Assembly: GCA_963775275.1 (NCBI GenBank)
Contig: CAVZII010000005.1
Coordinates: 1,240,001 to 1,304,000 of the forward strand
Source of the DNA: JANWHQ01 sp963775275
Lineage (GTDB): Bacteria; Pseudomonadota; Alphaproteobacteria; Caulobacterales; Caulobacteraceae
DNA: 64,000 bases
Reading direction: 5' to 3'
Shown in pieces: positions 34,937-43,297 of this stretch (the first letter of the stretch is position 1; every line of letters starts with the position of its first letter). The translations under genes and the position numbers were made by a program. The notes beneath the pieces were generated by a model. It was not told the origin of the DNA. It searched no databases and saw only the letters and a program-made list of their open reading frames with translations.

Positions 34937-37063
34937 ATGTCCATGCGGCTGATGCCCACCTGCCTGACTCTGGCCGTGGCGGCCCTGGCGCTGGGCGCCT
35001 GCGTGCGCGGCGGAAAGATCGACGCCGGCAAGCTGGAGAACCCGCCGGCGGGCGACTGGCTGAGCTACGGGCGCACCTACGACGAGCAGCGCTTCAGCCC
35101 CCTGACCAAGATCGACACGTCAAACGTCGGCAAGCTGAGCCTGGCCTGGCATCAGGATCTGGACACCACCCGAGGCCAGGAGGCGACTCCGCTGGAGTCG
35201 AACGGCGTGCTCTACGTCTCCACCGCCTGGAGCAAGGTGAAGGCCTACGACGCGAAGACCGGCAAGCTGAAGTGGGCCTACGACCCCAAGGTCCCCGGCG
35301 AATGGGGGGTCAAGGCCTGCTGCGACGTGGTCAACCGCGGCGTCGCCCTCTACGACGGCAAGGTCTACGTCGGCACGCTGGACGGCCGGCTGGTGGCGCT
35401 GGACGCGCGCACCGGGACGCCGGTCTGGACCACACAGACCTTCGACCGCTCCAAGTCCTATTCGATCACCGGCGCGCCCAGGATCGTGAAGGGAAAGGTC
35501 CTGATCGGCGCCGGCGGGGCGGAGTACAACATGCGCGGCTTCATCTCGGCCTATGACGCCGAGACGGGCAAGCTGGCCTGGCGGTTCTGGACCGTGCCGG
35601 GCGATCCGGCCAAGACCGACGGCCAGCCCTCGGACAAGCCGCTGAAGCAGATCGCGGCCAAGACCTGGGCGCCGGGGACCTGGAAGCTCGGCGGCGGCGG
35701 CACGGTCTGGGACACCATCGTCTACGATCCCAAGCTCGACCTGCTCTACTTCGGCACCGACAACGGCGATCCCTGGAACCAGGGCTATCGCGGCGGCGAG
35801 GGCGACAACCTCTTCCTCACCTCGATCATCGCCGTGAAGCCGGAGACCGGGGAGTACGTCTGGCACTACCAGGTCAACCCCGGCGACGAGTGGGACTACT
35901 CGGCGACCCAGCCCCTGATGCTGGCGGACCTGAAGATCGACGGCCAGGTGCGCCAGGTGATCATGCAGGCGCCCAAGAACGGCTTCTTCTACGTGCTGGA
36001 CCGTAAGACCGGCCAGCTGATCTCGGCCAAGACCATCGTGCCGATCAACTGGGCCACCGGCATGGACATGAAGACCGGCCGGCCGATCCTGAACCCCGAG
36101 GCGCGCTATTCGGAGACCCACAAGGGCTGGACGGGCGAGCCCGGGCCGCTGGGGGCGCACAGCTGGAACCCGATGGCGTTCAGCCCCCAGACCGGGCTGG
36201 TCTACATCCCGACCAACGAGTCCTCCTTCCCCTACCTGGCAGACACGGCGTTCAAGCCCCACCCGATCGGGCTGAACCTCGGCATCGACCTCACGGGCGG
36301 GCCGATGCAGCCGGACGACATCGCCGCCCAGAAGGCGGCCCTGGCGGCGACCAAGGGCTATCTCCTGGCCTGGGACCCGGTGAGCCAGAAGGAGGTCTGG
36401 CGCGCCGATCATGTCGGTCCGGCCAACGGCGGCGTGGTGGCCACGGCCGGGGGCCTCGTCATCCAGGGGACCTACGACGGCAAGCTCGAGGCCTACCGGG
36501 CGGATGACGGCAAGAAGCTCTGGTCCTACGACGTCCAGGCGCCGGTCATCGCCGCGCCCATGACCTATGAGACGGGCGGGGAGCAGTATGTGGCGGTCAT
36601 GACCTGCGGCGGCGGCGCCTACGCCCTGTCGGCGGGCTTCACCGGGCTGAAGGCCGGCCGGCCGAACAAGCTCTGCCGCGTGCTGGCGTTCAAGCTCGGC
36701 GGGACCGACAAGCTGCCGCCGGCGCCCAAGGAGCCCCTGCCGCCCTGGAACCCGCCGCCGCTGACGGCGTCGCCCGCCAAGGTGCTGGCGGGCTACCAGC
36801 TCTACGGCCACTTCTGCGGCATCTGCCACGGCGCGGGCGCGGTCTCGGCCGGGATCCTGCCGGACCTGCGCCGCACGCCGCTCCTGGCGGGCGACGGCTT
36901 CTTCGACGTGGTGCTGAAGGGCGCCCTCGAGGAGAACGGCATGGTGTCGTTCGCCAAGGTGCTCGACCACGATCAGGTCGATTCGATCCGCGCCTACCTG
37001 ATCAAGCGCGCCCACGACGCCAAGGACGAGGCGGCCAAGGGCGAGGAGCTGAGCGCAGGATAG
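34937..37063 (+). CDS. PQQ-dependent alcohol dehydrogenase with C-terminal cytochrome c (type II quinohaemoprotein), lipoprotein
   Basis: 708 residues. The signal sequence ends in a lipobox (ALGAC), so the protein is probably anchored to a membrane and faces the periplasm. An eight-bladed propeller follows with the adjacent-Cys ring KACCDVVNRG, the Ca-site Asn in GTDNGDPWNQG, and the catalytic Asp in GDEWDYSATQ. The residue two places after that Asp is Ser rather than the Asp typical of lanthanide-dependent enzymes, suggesting a calcium enzyme. The C-terminal 100 residues carry haem motif CGICH. It oxidises primary alcohols and passes electrons to the chain. No PQQ synthesis genes are in the window. 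Confidence 0.92.
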   Translation: MSMRLMPTCLTLAVAALALGACVRGGKIDAGKLENPPAGDWLSYGRTYDEQRFSPLTKIDTSNVGKLSLAWHQDLDTTRGQEATPLESNGVLYVSTAWSKVKAYDAKTGKLKWAYDPKVPGEWGVKACCDVVNRGVALYDGKVYVGTLDGRLVALDARTGTPVWTTQTFDRSKSYSITGAPRIVKGKVLIGAGGAEYNMRGFISAYDAETGKLAWRFWTVPGDPAKTDGQPSDKPLKQIAAKTWAPGTWKLGGGGTVWDTIVYDPKLDLLYFGTDNGDPWNQGYRGGEGDNLFLTSIIAVKPETGEYVWHYQVNPGDEWDYSATQPLMLADLKIDGQVRQVIMQAPKNGFFYVLDRKTGQLISAKTIVPINWATGMDMKTGRPILNPEARYSETHKGWTGEPGPLGAHSWNPMAFSPQTGLVYIPTNESSFPYLADTAFKPHPIGLNLGIDLTGGPMQPDDIAAQKAALAATKGYLLAWDPVSQKEVWRADHVGPANGGVVATAGGLVIQGTYDGKLEAYRADDGKKLWSYDVQAPVIAAPMTYETGGEQYVAVMTCGGGAYALSAGFTGLKAGRPNKLCRVLAFKLGGTDKLPPAPKEPLPPWNPPPLTASPAKVLAGYQLYGHFCGICHGAGAVSAGILPDLRRTPLLAGDGFFDVVLKGALEENGMVSFAKVLDHDQVDSIRAYLIKRAHDAKDEAAKGEELSAG

Positions 37064-37069
37064 CGCCCC

Positions 37070-37513
37070 TCAACGGGGCCGCTTGGTGACCTCGACCACG
37101 CCGCTGTCGGCGTCCACGCGCACCCAGTCGCCGGTCTCGATCACCTCGAGCGGGTCTTGATCGAGCTCGGTGACAGACGGGCAGTGCATGACCACCGCGC
37201 CCAGCGCGATCTTGGTGGTCATGGTGGTGAAGATCATGGCCCTGGGCGCTGTCCCGGTCAGGCGGGTCACGTGGAAGGCGGCCGACCAGCCCGAAGAGCC
37301 CTTGGCGCCCGGGAAGACCAGGATCTTGTCCTTGAAGCTTACGCCGCGAAGCTCGTGACGCGTCTCGATCACCGTTCCGGTCTGGGAATTGATCCCGCCC
37401 CAGCCGGAGATGGTGTCGCGGGTGACCAGCGCCTCGCCCTCGGCCACGCCGCCCACCACCTTGCGGCCCCTGAGCACCGCCCTCCCCGGCGCAACGACAT
37501 CCTCGACGCTCAT
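37070..37513 (-). CDS. Aconitase X small (swivel, DUF126) subunit
   Basis: 147 residues of DUF126, the swivel domain of AcnX. Family sequence: GRKVVGGVAEGEALVTRDTISGWGGINSQTG (key residues GWGGIN), LVFPGAKGSSGWSAAFH, and HCPSVTELDQDPLEVIETGDWVRVD. It overlaps the large-subunit gene by 4 nt (ATGA). Bacterial two-subunit AcnX enzymes act as cis-3-hydroxy-L-proline dehydratases; the archaeal ones make phosphomevalonate-derived anhydromevalonate. Convergent with the PQQ-enzyme gene, 6 nt apart. Confidence 0.88.
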   Translation of the reverse strand: MSVEDVVAPGRAVLRGRKVVGGVAEGEALVTRDTISGWGGINSQTGTVIETRHELRGVSFKDKILVFPGAKGSSGWSAAFHVTRLTGTAPRAMIFTTMTTKIALGAVVMHCPSVTELDQDPLEVIETGDWVRVDADSGVVEVTKRPR

Positions 37514-38802
37514 CTCAGGCCTCCGTTCCAGCGGCCGGTCAGGGCCGCGTCGATGCAGTCGGCGGTGGTCCCGAACCAGGCCTCGATCCCCATGATGGCG
37601 GGCAGGTAGTGGGCCTGCTTGGCCGAATCGAGCGCGACCACCTTGGTCCCCTTGGGCATGATCTGGCCGATGGCCGAGCAGGTGTCGGTCATGATCAGCC
37701 CTCCGGCGTCGCGGATCGCCCTGGTGATCCCCTTGGCGTCGGCCTCGGCCTTCACGACACGGGAGGTGAACACCCAGAGGCTGCAGTTGGGGCTGAGCTT
37801 CCTGCCGTCGAGCAGGCGCGCGGCCGCCTCCAGCTGCTCCATCGCCGCATGCGGGCAGCCCAGCATCACATAGTCCACGTCCCGGCTGGTCCCGTTGGAA
37901 TTGAGCGCCTCGTAGGCCGCCTCGCGCTCGGCCGGGCCGTAGCGGCGCGTCGTCTTGGGCCGGCGCGGCCCGAACGCGGCCTCGAGCGTCGGCGCCTCGG
38001 GCGTGATCCCGACCATGTGGTAGAGTTCGACCCCGCCCGAAGACGCCGCCGCCGCGCCGAAGTGCTTGTGGCGGATCAGGTCGGCGTTCGCGATGGGGCC
38101 GTCCAGGACGGGGATCTCGTCCTGCACCGCGCCGCCGGCGAAATAGCCGAGCAGGCCCCAGTCCATCAGGCCCTCGATCGGGACCTCGACCTCGATGTGG
38201 TGCTGGCCGCGGCGGAAGTCGTCCTGATGGAATCCCCAGTCGGGCACCTTGCCGGTCAGCATGGCGGCGCTGGTGCTCTCGCGGCCCTCGGTGTTGGTGC
38301 GCGCGCCGATCACCGAGTTGCAGAACACCACCGCCGAGGACTCCATCCAGGCGCAGTGGTCGCCGAACTTCGGCATGTTGCCCGCCAGGTAGGGCGTGCA
38401 GGTCTTCAGCACCTTGATCCCGTGGCCGGCGACCTCGGCCTCGTCCTGCATCTGGTGGGCCCAGGCCTCCTCGCTCATGCCCTGCTCGCGCCAGAGCACG
38501 GGGTCCATGCCGCCCTGCAGGTGGCACGAGCCTGCCCGGACCTGGGGCACCTCGACCACCTCGTCCGCGTCCAGGTCGAACAGGGAATAGATCGTCTCGT
38601 ACGACGCCTCGCCGCGCCGCTCGCGGTAGTAGTCGTGCAGGAAGAGGTTCGACGAGCCGGGCACGCCCGCGACGTTGTCGGTGTCCACGAAGCGCTCCGC
38701 GCCGAGCGCCTCGGCGTAGCGGACCAGAAGGTCCATCGCCTTCTGCTTGGCCGGGCCCTCGGCGCCGTCGAGCATGGCCTTCTCGGATCGGGTCAGATGC
38801 AT
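37510..38802 (-). CDS. Aconitase X large (catalytic, DUF521) subunit
   Basis: 430 residues. AcnX features: MHLTRSEKAMLDGAEGPAKQKAMDLLVRYAEA, CTPYLAGNMPKFGDHCAWMESSAVVFCNSVIGARTNTEGRES (key CTPYL, Cys of VFCNS, GARTN), and MTDTCSAIGQIMPKG with the third cluster Cys. These cysteines suit an Fe-S dehydratase. In bacteria this subunit pairs with the DUF126 protein, whose gene follows with an ATGA overlap. The nearest characterised activity is cis-3-hydroxy-L-proline dehydratase, but no proline-catabolism gene is nearby, so another hydroxy-acid is possible. It lies 34 nt after the IlvD-type gene and likely shares its transcript. Confidence 0.88.
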   Translation of the reverse strand: MHLTRSEKAMLDGAEGPAKQKAMDLLVRYAEALGAERFVDTDNVAGVPGSSNLFLHDYYRERRGEASYETIYSLFDLDADEVVEVPQVRAGSCHLQGGMDPVLWREQGMSEEAWAHQMQDEAEVAGHGIKVLKTCTPYLAGNMPKFGDHCAWMESSAVVFCNSVIGARTNTEGRESTSAAMLTGKVPDWGFHQDDFRRGQHHIEVEVPIEGLMDWGLLGYFAGGAVQDEIPVLDGPIANADLIRHKHFGAAAASSGGVELYHMVGITPEAPTLEAAFGPRRPKTTRRYGPAEREAAYEALNSNGTSRDVDYVMLGCPHAAMEQLEAAARLLDGRKLSPNCSLWVFTSRVVKAEADAKGITRAIRDAGGLIMTDTCSAIGQIMPKGTKVVALDSAKQAHYLPAIMGIEAWFGTTADCIDAALTGRWNGGLR

Positions 38803-38836
38803 GGTCGCCTCGAAGCTGGGGAGGAACGGGGCGAGG

Positions 38837-40510
38837 TCAGTGCTGGCCGGAGAGCACGGCGCCGGCGCTCATGGGCCGCACGTCGTCGCGGTAGATTCCG
38901 AGCCATCCGTCGGTTGGATTGAGCGGACGCGGCGTCTCGGCGCGGCGGCGGGCGAGCTCGGCCTCGTCCACATGCAGCTCGATGGTCCCGGCGTTGACGT
39001 CGACGCTGATCCGGTCGCCGTCACGCACGAGCGAGATCGGACCGCCGGTGGCGGCCTCCGGCGAGACCTCGGCGATGGTCAGGCCCTTGTTGCACAGGCC
39101 CGAGAGCTGGCCGTCGGTGATGAAGGCCACGTCGCTGGAGATCCCGGCCCCGTCGATGGCGAAGACGATGGAGGCGGCGCCGCCGGCCATGCCCGGCCCG
39201 CCCTTCAGTCCCTGGTTGCGCGCGATCAGCACATGGCCCGGCTTGACCTCGCCCTTGGCGATGCCTTCGATCGCGCCAGGCCCGGTCTCGTAGACGATGG
39301 CGGTCCCTTCGAAGGCCTCGGGCCGGTCCTCGTCGGTGCGCACGCCCATCTTGGCGATGGCGCTGTCGGGCGCGAGCGAGCCTTTGAGGATCACCAGCGG
39401 CGGCTTGGTCGTATAGGCGCGCTCGATCGGCCGGATGACGTCCTCGTCGGCGACCTCGAAGCCTTCGAGGTTCTCGGCGAGCGTTCGGCCGGTGCAGGTC
39501 ATGACCGAGGTGTCGATCAGGGAGGCGAGCTGCTTGAGCACGGCCCGCGCGCCGCCGGCGCGCTCGAAGTCCTCGATCAGGTCCGTCCCGTTCGGACGGA
39601 TGGCGCTCAGCACAGGGATGTGGCCCTGCAGCTCGCGGAACAGGCCGAAGACGTCGACGCCGGTCTGGGCTTCCACCGCGATCGCCTGCAGGTGCTTGAC
39701 GCAGTTGATCGAGCCCGCGACCGCCAGGACCGAGGCGCAGGCGTTCCTGAAGGCGCCCGGCGTCATGATCTTGCGCGGCGTCAGGTCCTCCTCGACCATG
39801 CGCACGATCCGCTCGCCGGCCCGGCGCGCGTAGTCGAACATCTTCTCGCTCAGGGCCGCCACCGGCGAGTTGCCGGGCAGGGTCATGCCGAGCGCCTCGC
39901 AGACCACCGCCATGGAGTTGGCCGTGGCCATGCCCGCACAGACGCCGGGCCCGCGGATGGCGTTGTCGGCCATGGCGTCCAGGTCCTGGTTGCCCAATCG
40001 CCCGATCCGGGCGTGGACCTGGGCGAGGAAGACGTCCTCGACGTCCACGCGCTGGCCGTTCAGCTCGCCGGCCGGCTGGTAGCCGCCGATGACCAGGATG
40101 GTCGGGATGTCGAGCCGGCCCGCCGCCATCAGGTGGCCGGGAGGGGTCTTGTCGCACGAGGACAGGCAGACCATGCCGTCGAGCATGGCCGCGCCGACCT
40201 GGCACTCGATGTCGTTGGTCACCAGGTCGCGCGAGGCCAGGATGTAGCCGCCGCCCCTGGAGGCGCTGACGATGAAGTCGCTGGGGGCGGTGGTTCGCAC
40301 CTCGAAGGGCACGCCGCCGGCGGCGCGGATGGCGTCCTTCACCACCTTGGCCACCCCGTCCAGGTGCGCGAAGCAGATGGCGAGCTCGGACGAGGAGTTC
40401 ACCACCGCGATCTTCGGCTTGGCGAAATCCTCGTCGGTCAGGCCCAGCGCCCGCCACGAGGCGCGACGCCCGGCGTTGAAGGCGGCGCTGCTTCTGAGCG
40501 GCTTGGTCAT
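38837..40510 (-). CDS. IlvD/Edd-family dehydratase
   Basis: 557 residues. Fe-S cysteines in CLSSCDKTPPGHLMAA and GPGVCAGMATANSMAVVCEALG, the Mg/substrate stretch, and the C-terminal ARNQGLKGGPGMAGGAASIVF and ITDGQLSGLCNKG. The family covers dihydroxyacid, phosphogluconate and sugar-acid dehydratases. The location beside AcnX in a catabolic block, and the SRGGG/GPGMAG variants rather than housekeeping IlvD wording, favour a sugar-acid or specialised dihydroxyacid dehydratase over valine biosynthesis. Start ATG 40510 (MTKPLRSSAAFN). It is divergent from the amidohydrolase gene, with repeat copy 3 between them. Confidence 0.85.
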   Translation of the reverse strand: MTKPLRSSAAFNAGRRASWRALGLTDEDFAKPKIAVVNSSSELAICFAHLDGVAKVVKDAIRAAGGVPFEVRTTAPSDFIVSASRGGGYILASRDLVTNDIECQVGAAMLDGMVCLSSCDKTPPGHLMAAGRLDIPTILVIGGYQPAGELNGQRVDVEDVFLAQVHARIGRLGNQDLDAMADNAIRGPGVCAGMATANSMAVVCEALGMTLPGNSPVAALSEKMFDYARRAGERIVRMVEEDLTPRKIMTPGAFRNACASVLAVAGSINCVKHLQAIAVEAQTGVDVFGLFRELQGHIPVLSAIRPNGTDLIEDFERAGGARAVLKQLASLIDTSVMTCTGRTLAENLEGFEVADEDVIRPIERAYTTKPPLVILKGSLAPDSAIAKMGVRTDEDRPEAFEGTAIVYETGPGAIEGIAKGEVKPGHVLIARNQGLKGGPGMAGGAASIVFAIDGAGISSDVAFITDGQLSGLCNKGLTIAEVSPEAATGGPISLVRDGDRISVDVNAGTIELHVDEAELARRRAETPRPLNPTDGWLGIYRDDVRPMSAGAVLSGQH

Positions 40511-40643
40511 GGGTTTCCTCCGTCGAAGACCGACACCCGGACGCTCCCGGGACGATGTCGGCGTCCTTGACGCGGTCAATCATGAGCAGGCTATCGATTT
40601 TGGCGCAATAGTCGACGGCCTTGCTACCGCTGTCGGGTTGCGG

Positions 40644-40809
40644 CTAGTGAGGTGAACCTGACGTTCGTCCATCCCGTGGGGCGACGTCAGTGACGAACGT
40701 CAGGTTCGTAAACCTCACTAGAATCATGACTTTGCTAGTGTCCTTATCGACTCTGACGTTCGTTCGATGTCGCCACAGTCGGTTGCGAACGTCAGAGTTG
40801 GGACACTAG
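40644..40809. repeat. 166-bp double-hairpin element, copy 3 (variant stems)
   Basis: Same layout as copy 2: 78-bp hairpin (40644-40721), 13-nt spacer AATCATGACTTTG, 75-bp hairpin (40735-40809). Its stems carry GACGTTCG where copies 1, 2 and 4 carry GAAGTTCG, and the partner strand changes to match. Against copy 2 I count six compensatory pairs in hairpin 1 (one outer, five inner) and three in hairpin 2 plus two wobble pairs. Loop sequences are unrelated but equal in length. It lies in the divergent promoter region, ending 54 nt before the amidohydrolase start. Confidence 0.95.
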
Positions 40810-40863
40810 TCGGGGCGCGGGGGACGTCGAAGCGGCGCGCGGGCGCCCATGAGGAGGATGCGT

Positions 40864-41940
40864 ATGGCGGATCTGGAGCCGATCGGGCTGACCTCGGGGG
40901 CCAGGCCCGGCAAGGTCCCCTACAAGCGGATCGCCACCGAGGAGGCGTTCTGTCCGCCGGAGATGTTCGACATCTACGCCAGGATCCTCGAGGACAAGAC
41001 CACCGACGACCCGGGCTTCGAGAGCCTCTGGGGCTTCTACCTGAAGAGCCCGAGCCCCAGGACGACCTTCATCCGCCAGTGCATGACCGACGTGGGCGAC
41101 CAGCGCCTGGGGCACATGGCCGAGAGCGGGATCGATTTCCAGGTCCTGTCGCTGACCGGCCCGGGCGTACAGGTGATGGACAAGGACACGGCCGTGGGCT
41201 TCTCGGTCTACGCCAACGACTGGCTGGCCGAGAAGATCAAGGCCCATCCCGACCGCTTCGCGGGCCTGGCGGCCTGCGCGCCCCAGGACCCGGCCGCCGC
41301 CGCGCGCGAGATCGAGCGGGCGGTGAGCCGGCTCGGCCTGAAGGGCGTGATCATCAACTCCCACACCCACGGCGAATACCTGGACGACCAGAAGTTCTGG
41401 CCGATCTTCGAGGCGGCCGAGGCCCTGGACGTCCCGATCTACATCCACCCGCAGGGCCCGTCCAAACGGCTGATCGAGCCCCTGCTGGAGCGGGGGCTGG
41501 ACGGGGCGATCTACGGCTTCTCGGTCGAGGTCGGGATGCACCTTCTGAGGATCCTCGTCTCGGGCGCCTTCGACCGGTTCCCCAGGCTCAAGATCATCGT
41601 CGGCCACGTGGGCGAGTCCCTGCCCTTCTCGCTCTACCGCATCGACTACATGCACCGGGCCTCGGTGGCCTCGGGCCGTTATGCGACCATGCCCGAGCTC
41701 GAGCTGAAGCCCTCCGACTACTTCCGGCGCAACATCTGGTGCACCAATTCGGGCGTCGCCTGGGCGCCGCCGATCAAGTTCATGCAGGAGGTGATGGGCG
41801 AGGACCGCGTGCTCTACGCCATGGACTACCCCTACCAGTACGTCATCGAGGAGGTCCCCGAGCTCGACGCCATGGCGATCTCGGACGAGGCCAAGCGGAA
41901 GTTCTTCCAGACCAACGCCGAGACGCTGTTCAAGCTCTGA
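40864..41940 (+). CDS. Amidohydrolase-family protein, decarboxylase-type (ACMSD / gamma-resorcylate decarboxylase group)
   Basis: 358 residues. The metal site of the non-oxidative decarboxylase branch is visible: Glu in RIATEEAFCPPEMFD, His in PIYIHPQGPSK, GHVGESLPFSLYRIDYMH, and the Asp of YAMDYPYQY. These features match gamma-resorcylate, 2,3-dihydroxybenzoate and 5-carboxyvanillate decarboxylases rather than true amidases, so aromatic acid decarboxylation is the likeliest activity. Start ATG 40864 is picked because GAGGAGG lies 6 nt before it; ATGs at 40849 and 40858 are alternatives. It is divergent from the dehydratase/AcnX operon. Confidence 0.85.
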   Translation: MADLEPIGLTSGARPGKVPYKRIATEEAFCPPEMFDIYARILEDKTTDDPGFESLWGFYLKSPSPRTTFIRQCMTDVGDQRLGHMAESGIDFQVLSLTGPGVQVMDKDTAVGFSVYANDWLAEKIKAHPDRFAGLAACAPQDPAAAAREIERAVSRLGLKGVIINSHTHGEYLDDQKFWPIFEAAEALDVPIYIHPQGPSKRLIEPLLERGLDGAIYGFSVEVGMHLLRILVSGAFDRFPRLKIIVGHVGESLPFSLYRIDYMHRASVASGRYATMPELELKPSDYFRRNIWCTNSGVAWAPPIKFMQEVMGEDRVLYAMDYPYQYVIEEVPELDAMAISDEAKRKFFQTNAETLFKL

Positions 41941-41955
41941 GGCTCCCACGCCTCG

Positions 41956-42205
41956 CCCCTCTCCCTGCAAGGGGGAGGGGTCGGGGGAAGGGGTCCAATG
42001 ATACCCGATGAAGGCCTGCGGAACCGGAGCTGCCGGCCAGGGGAACCGCGGAGAACGCCGAGACGAGCAGAGGACGCAGAGGGACCGCGGATCCGGGGCC
42101 ATCTGCGCCTCCTCCGCTTGGTCCGGGGCGCCCATCGAGGCCGCCAGCCTTTCGCACAGAGCGTCTTCGGAACCCCCTCCCCGACTCTCCCCCTTGCAGG
42201 GGGAG
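41956..42205. repeat. 388-nt gap with two inverted copies of a C/G-rich palindrome
   Basis: The gap between the amidohydrolase and the NMT1-like gene (41941-42328) has no supportable gene. It holds a palindrome at 41956-41980 (CCCCTCTCCC, TGCAA, GGGGGAGGGG) and its inverted copy at 42187-42205 (CTCCCCC, TTGCA, GGGGGAG). Copies in opposite orientation can fold separately or together. The first, 15 nt after the amidohydrolase stop, may act as a terminator. Confidence 0.6.
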
Positions 42206-42328
42206 GGCCACGAAGAGGGCACGCTCCTGACCGCCGCCAGAACCGGCGCAACTGTATCCGACGTTGTGGCGGTAGCAGTGGAAGTGCTAGGTTCACGGCC
42301 AACGCCGTCGCCTGGAAGGAGCCCCTCC

Positions 42329-43205
42329 GTGTCCCGTTTCGTGATCGCCCCCCACTTCCGCCTGCAGGAATGGGTCGCCGAGGAGAAGGGCTATTTCCGG
42401 GACGAGGGGCTCGACTACGAGTTCCGCGAGCAGGCGATTTCGGCAGATGGCGTGAAGCACGACCTCGGCGACCGGATGGGCGCCTTCCAGACCTTCGAGC
42501 AGGGCCGCACCTGCGACGTCTCCTCGGCCTGCCACTGGACGGTGAACGTCGCCGCCTCGGCCGGCCATGGCCGGATGTACGGCGACTGCTACTCGGTCTC
42601 GCCCTCGGCCATCTTCGTCCCGCCGGAGTCGCCCATCCGCGAGCCCGGCGACCTCAAGGGCGTGACCATCTCGGTCGGCTACCAGTCCGGCAGCCACTAT
42701 TCGACCATCCAGGCGCTGGAACAGTACCTGCCTACCGAGGACATCGAGCTGAGCTTCGCCGACGGCATGCTGTTCCGCCGGATGGAGCGCCTGTTCGACC
42801 GCGAGATCGAGGCCGCGGCGCTGTTCTCGGGGCCCTACTACTTCGCCGAGCAGCTGGGCTTTCGGAAGATCATCGACACCACCTTCATGATGGCGACCAT
42901 GATCTCGGGCGATCCGGAGCCCGAGGACGTGAAGCGCTACTTCCGCGCCCTGCGCCGGGCCCAGACGCGACATCGACCTCAGGCCCGAGCTCTACACCCA
43001 CTATTACCGCAACGAGTTCCCCGCCCGCTGGCATGACCGGATGGACACGCGCCGCTGGGGGCCGGGCGAGCGGATCGTCTTCGAGCCCTACGACCGGACG
43101 ATGTTCGAGACCTCGTTCGAATGGGTGGCTGCACGCGAGCTCTTCCCCGAGGGGAACATGGGCGCCGGCGACTACGACAAGGCGGTCGTGCTGCTGCCGG
43201 AATGA
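42329..43205 (+). CDS. NMT1/THI5-like binding-fold protein without signal peptide (one-base frameshift)
   Basis: About 292 residues after correction. The type-2 periplasmic-binding-protein fold is recognisable (RLQEWVAEEKGYFRDEGLDYEF, then DLKGVTISVGYQSGSHYSTIQALEQ), but there is no signal peptide and no ABC permease or ATPase gene nearby. 4,5-Dihydroxyphthalate decarboxylase belongs to this fold and also lacks a signal, so an intracellular enzyme is plausible beside the decarboxylase-type amidohydrolase. Near 42965 one extra base shifts the frame; the next frame continues RDIDLRPELYTHYYRNEFP to EGNMGAGDYDKAVVLLPE and stops at 43203-43205. Likely GTG start at 42329. Confidence 0.75.
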
Positions 43206-43297
43206 CGGCGTTTCGCGGGGCCCCGGCCTGATGTAATCTCCGGTTGTCCGGGCGCCCGGCGGACACATTCCGGCGGCGCCCTGGACGGGGACCTCCC

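Noticed and set aside
42329..43205. NMT1-like protein as a normal ABC substrate-binding protein
   Set aside because: No signal peptide is visible from the likely start and no permease or ATPase gene is nearby, so a transport role is not supported.
41998..43236. Long plus-strand frame over the NMT1-like gene
   Set aside because: Its first part is repeat-rich intergenic sequence and its body is out of frame with the conserved protein.
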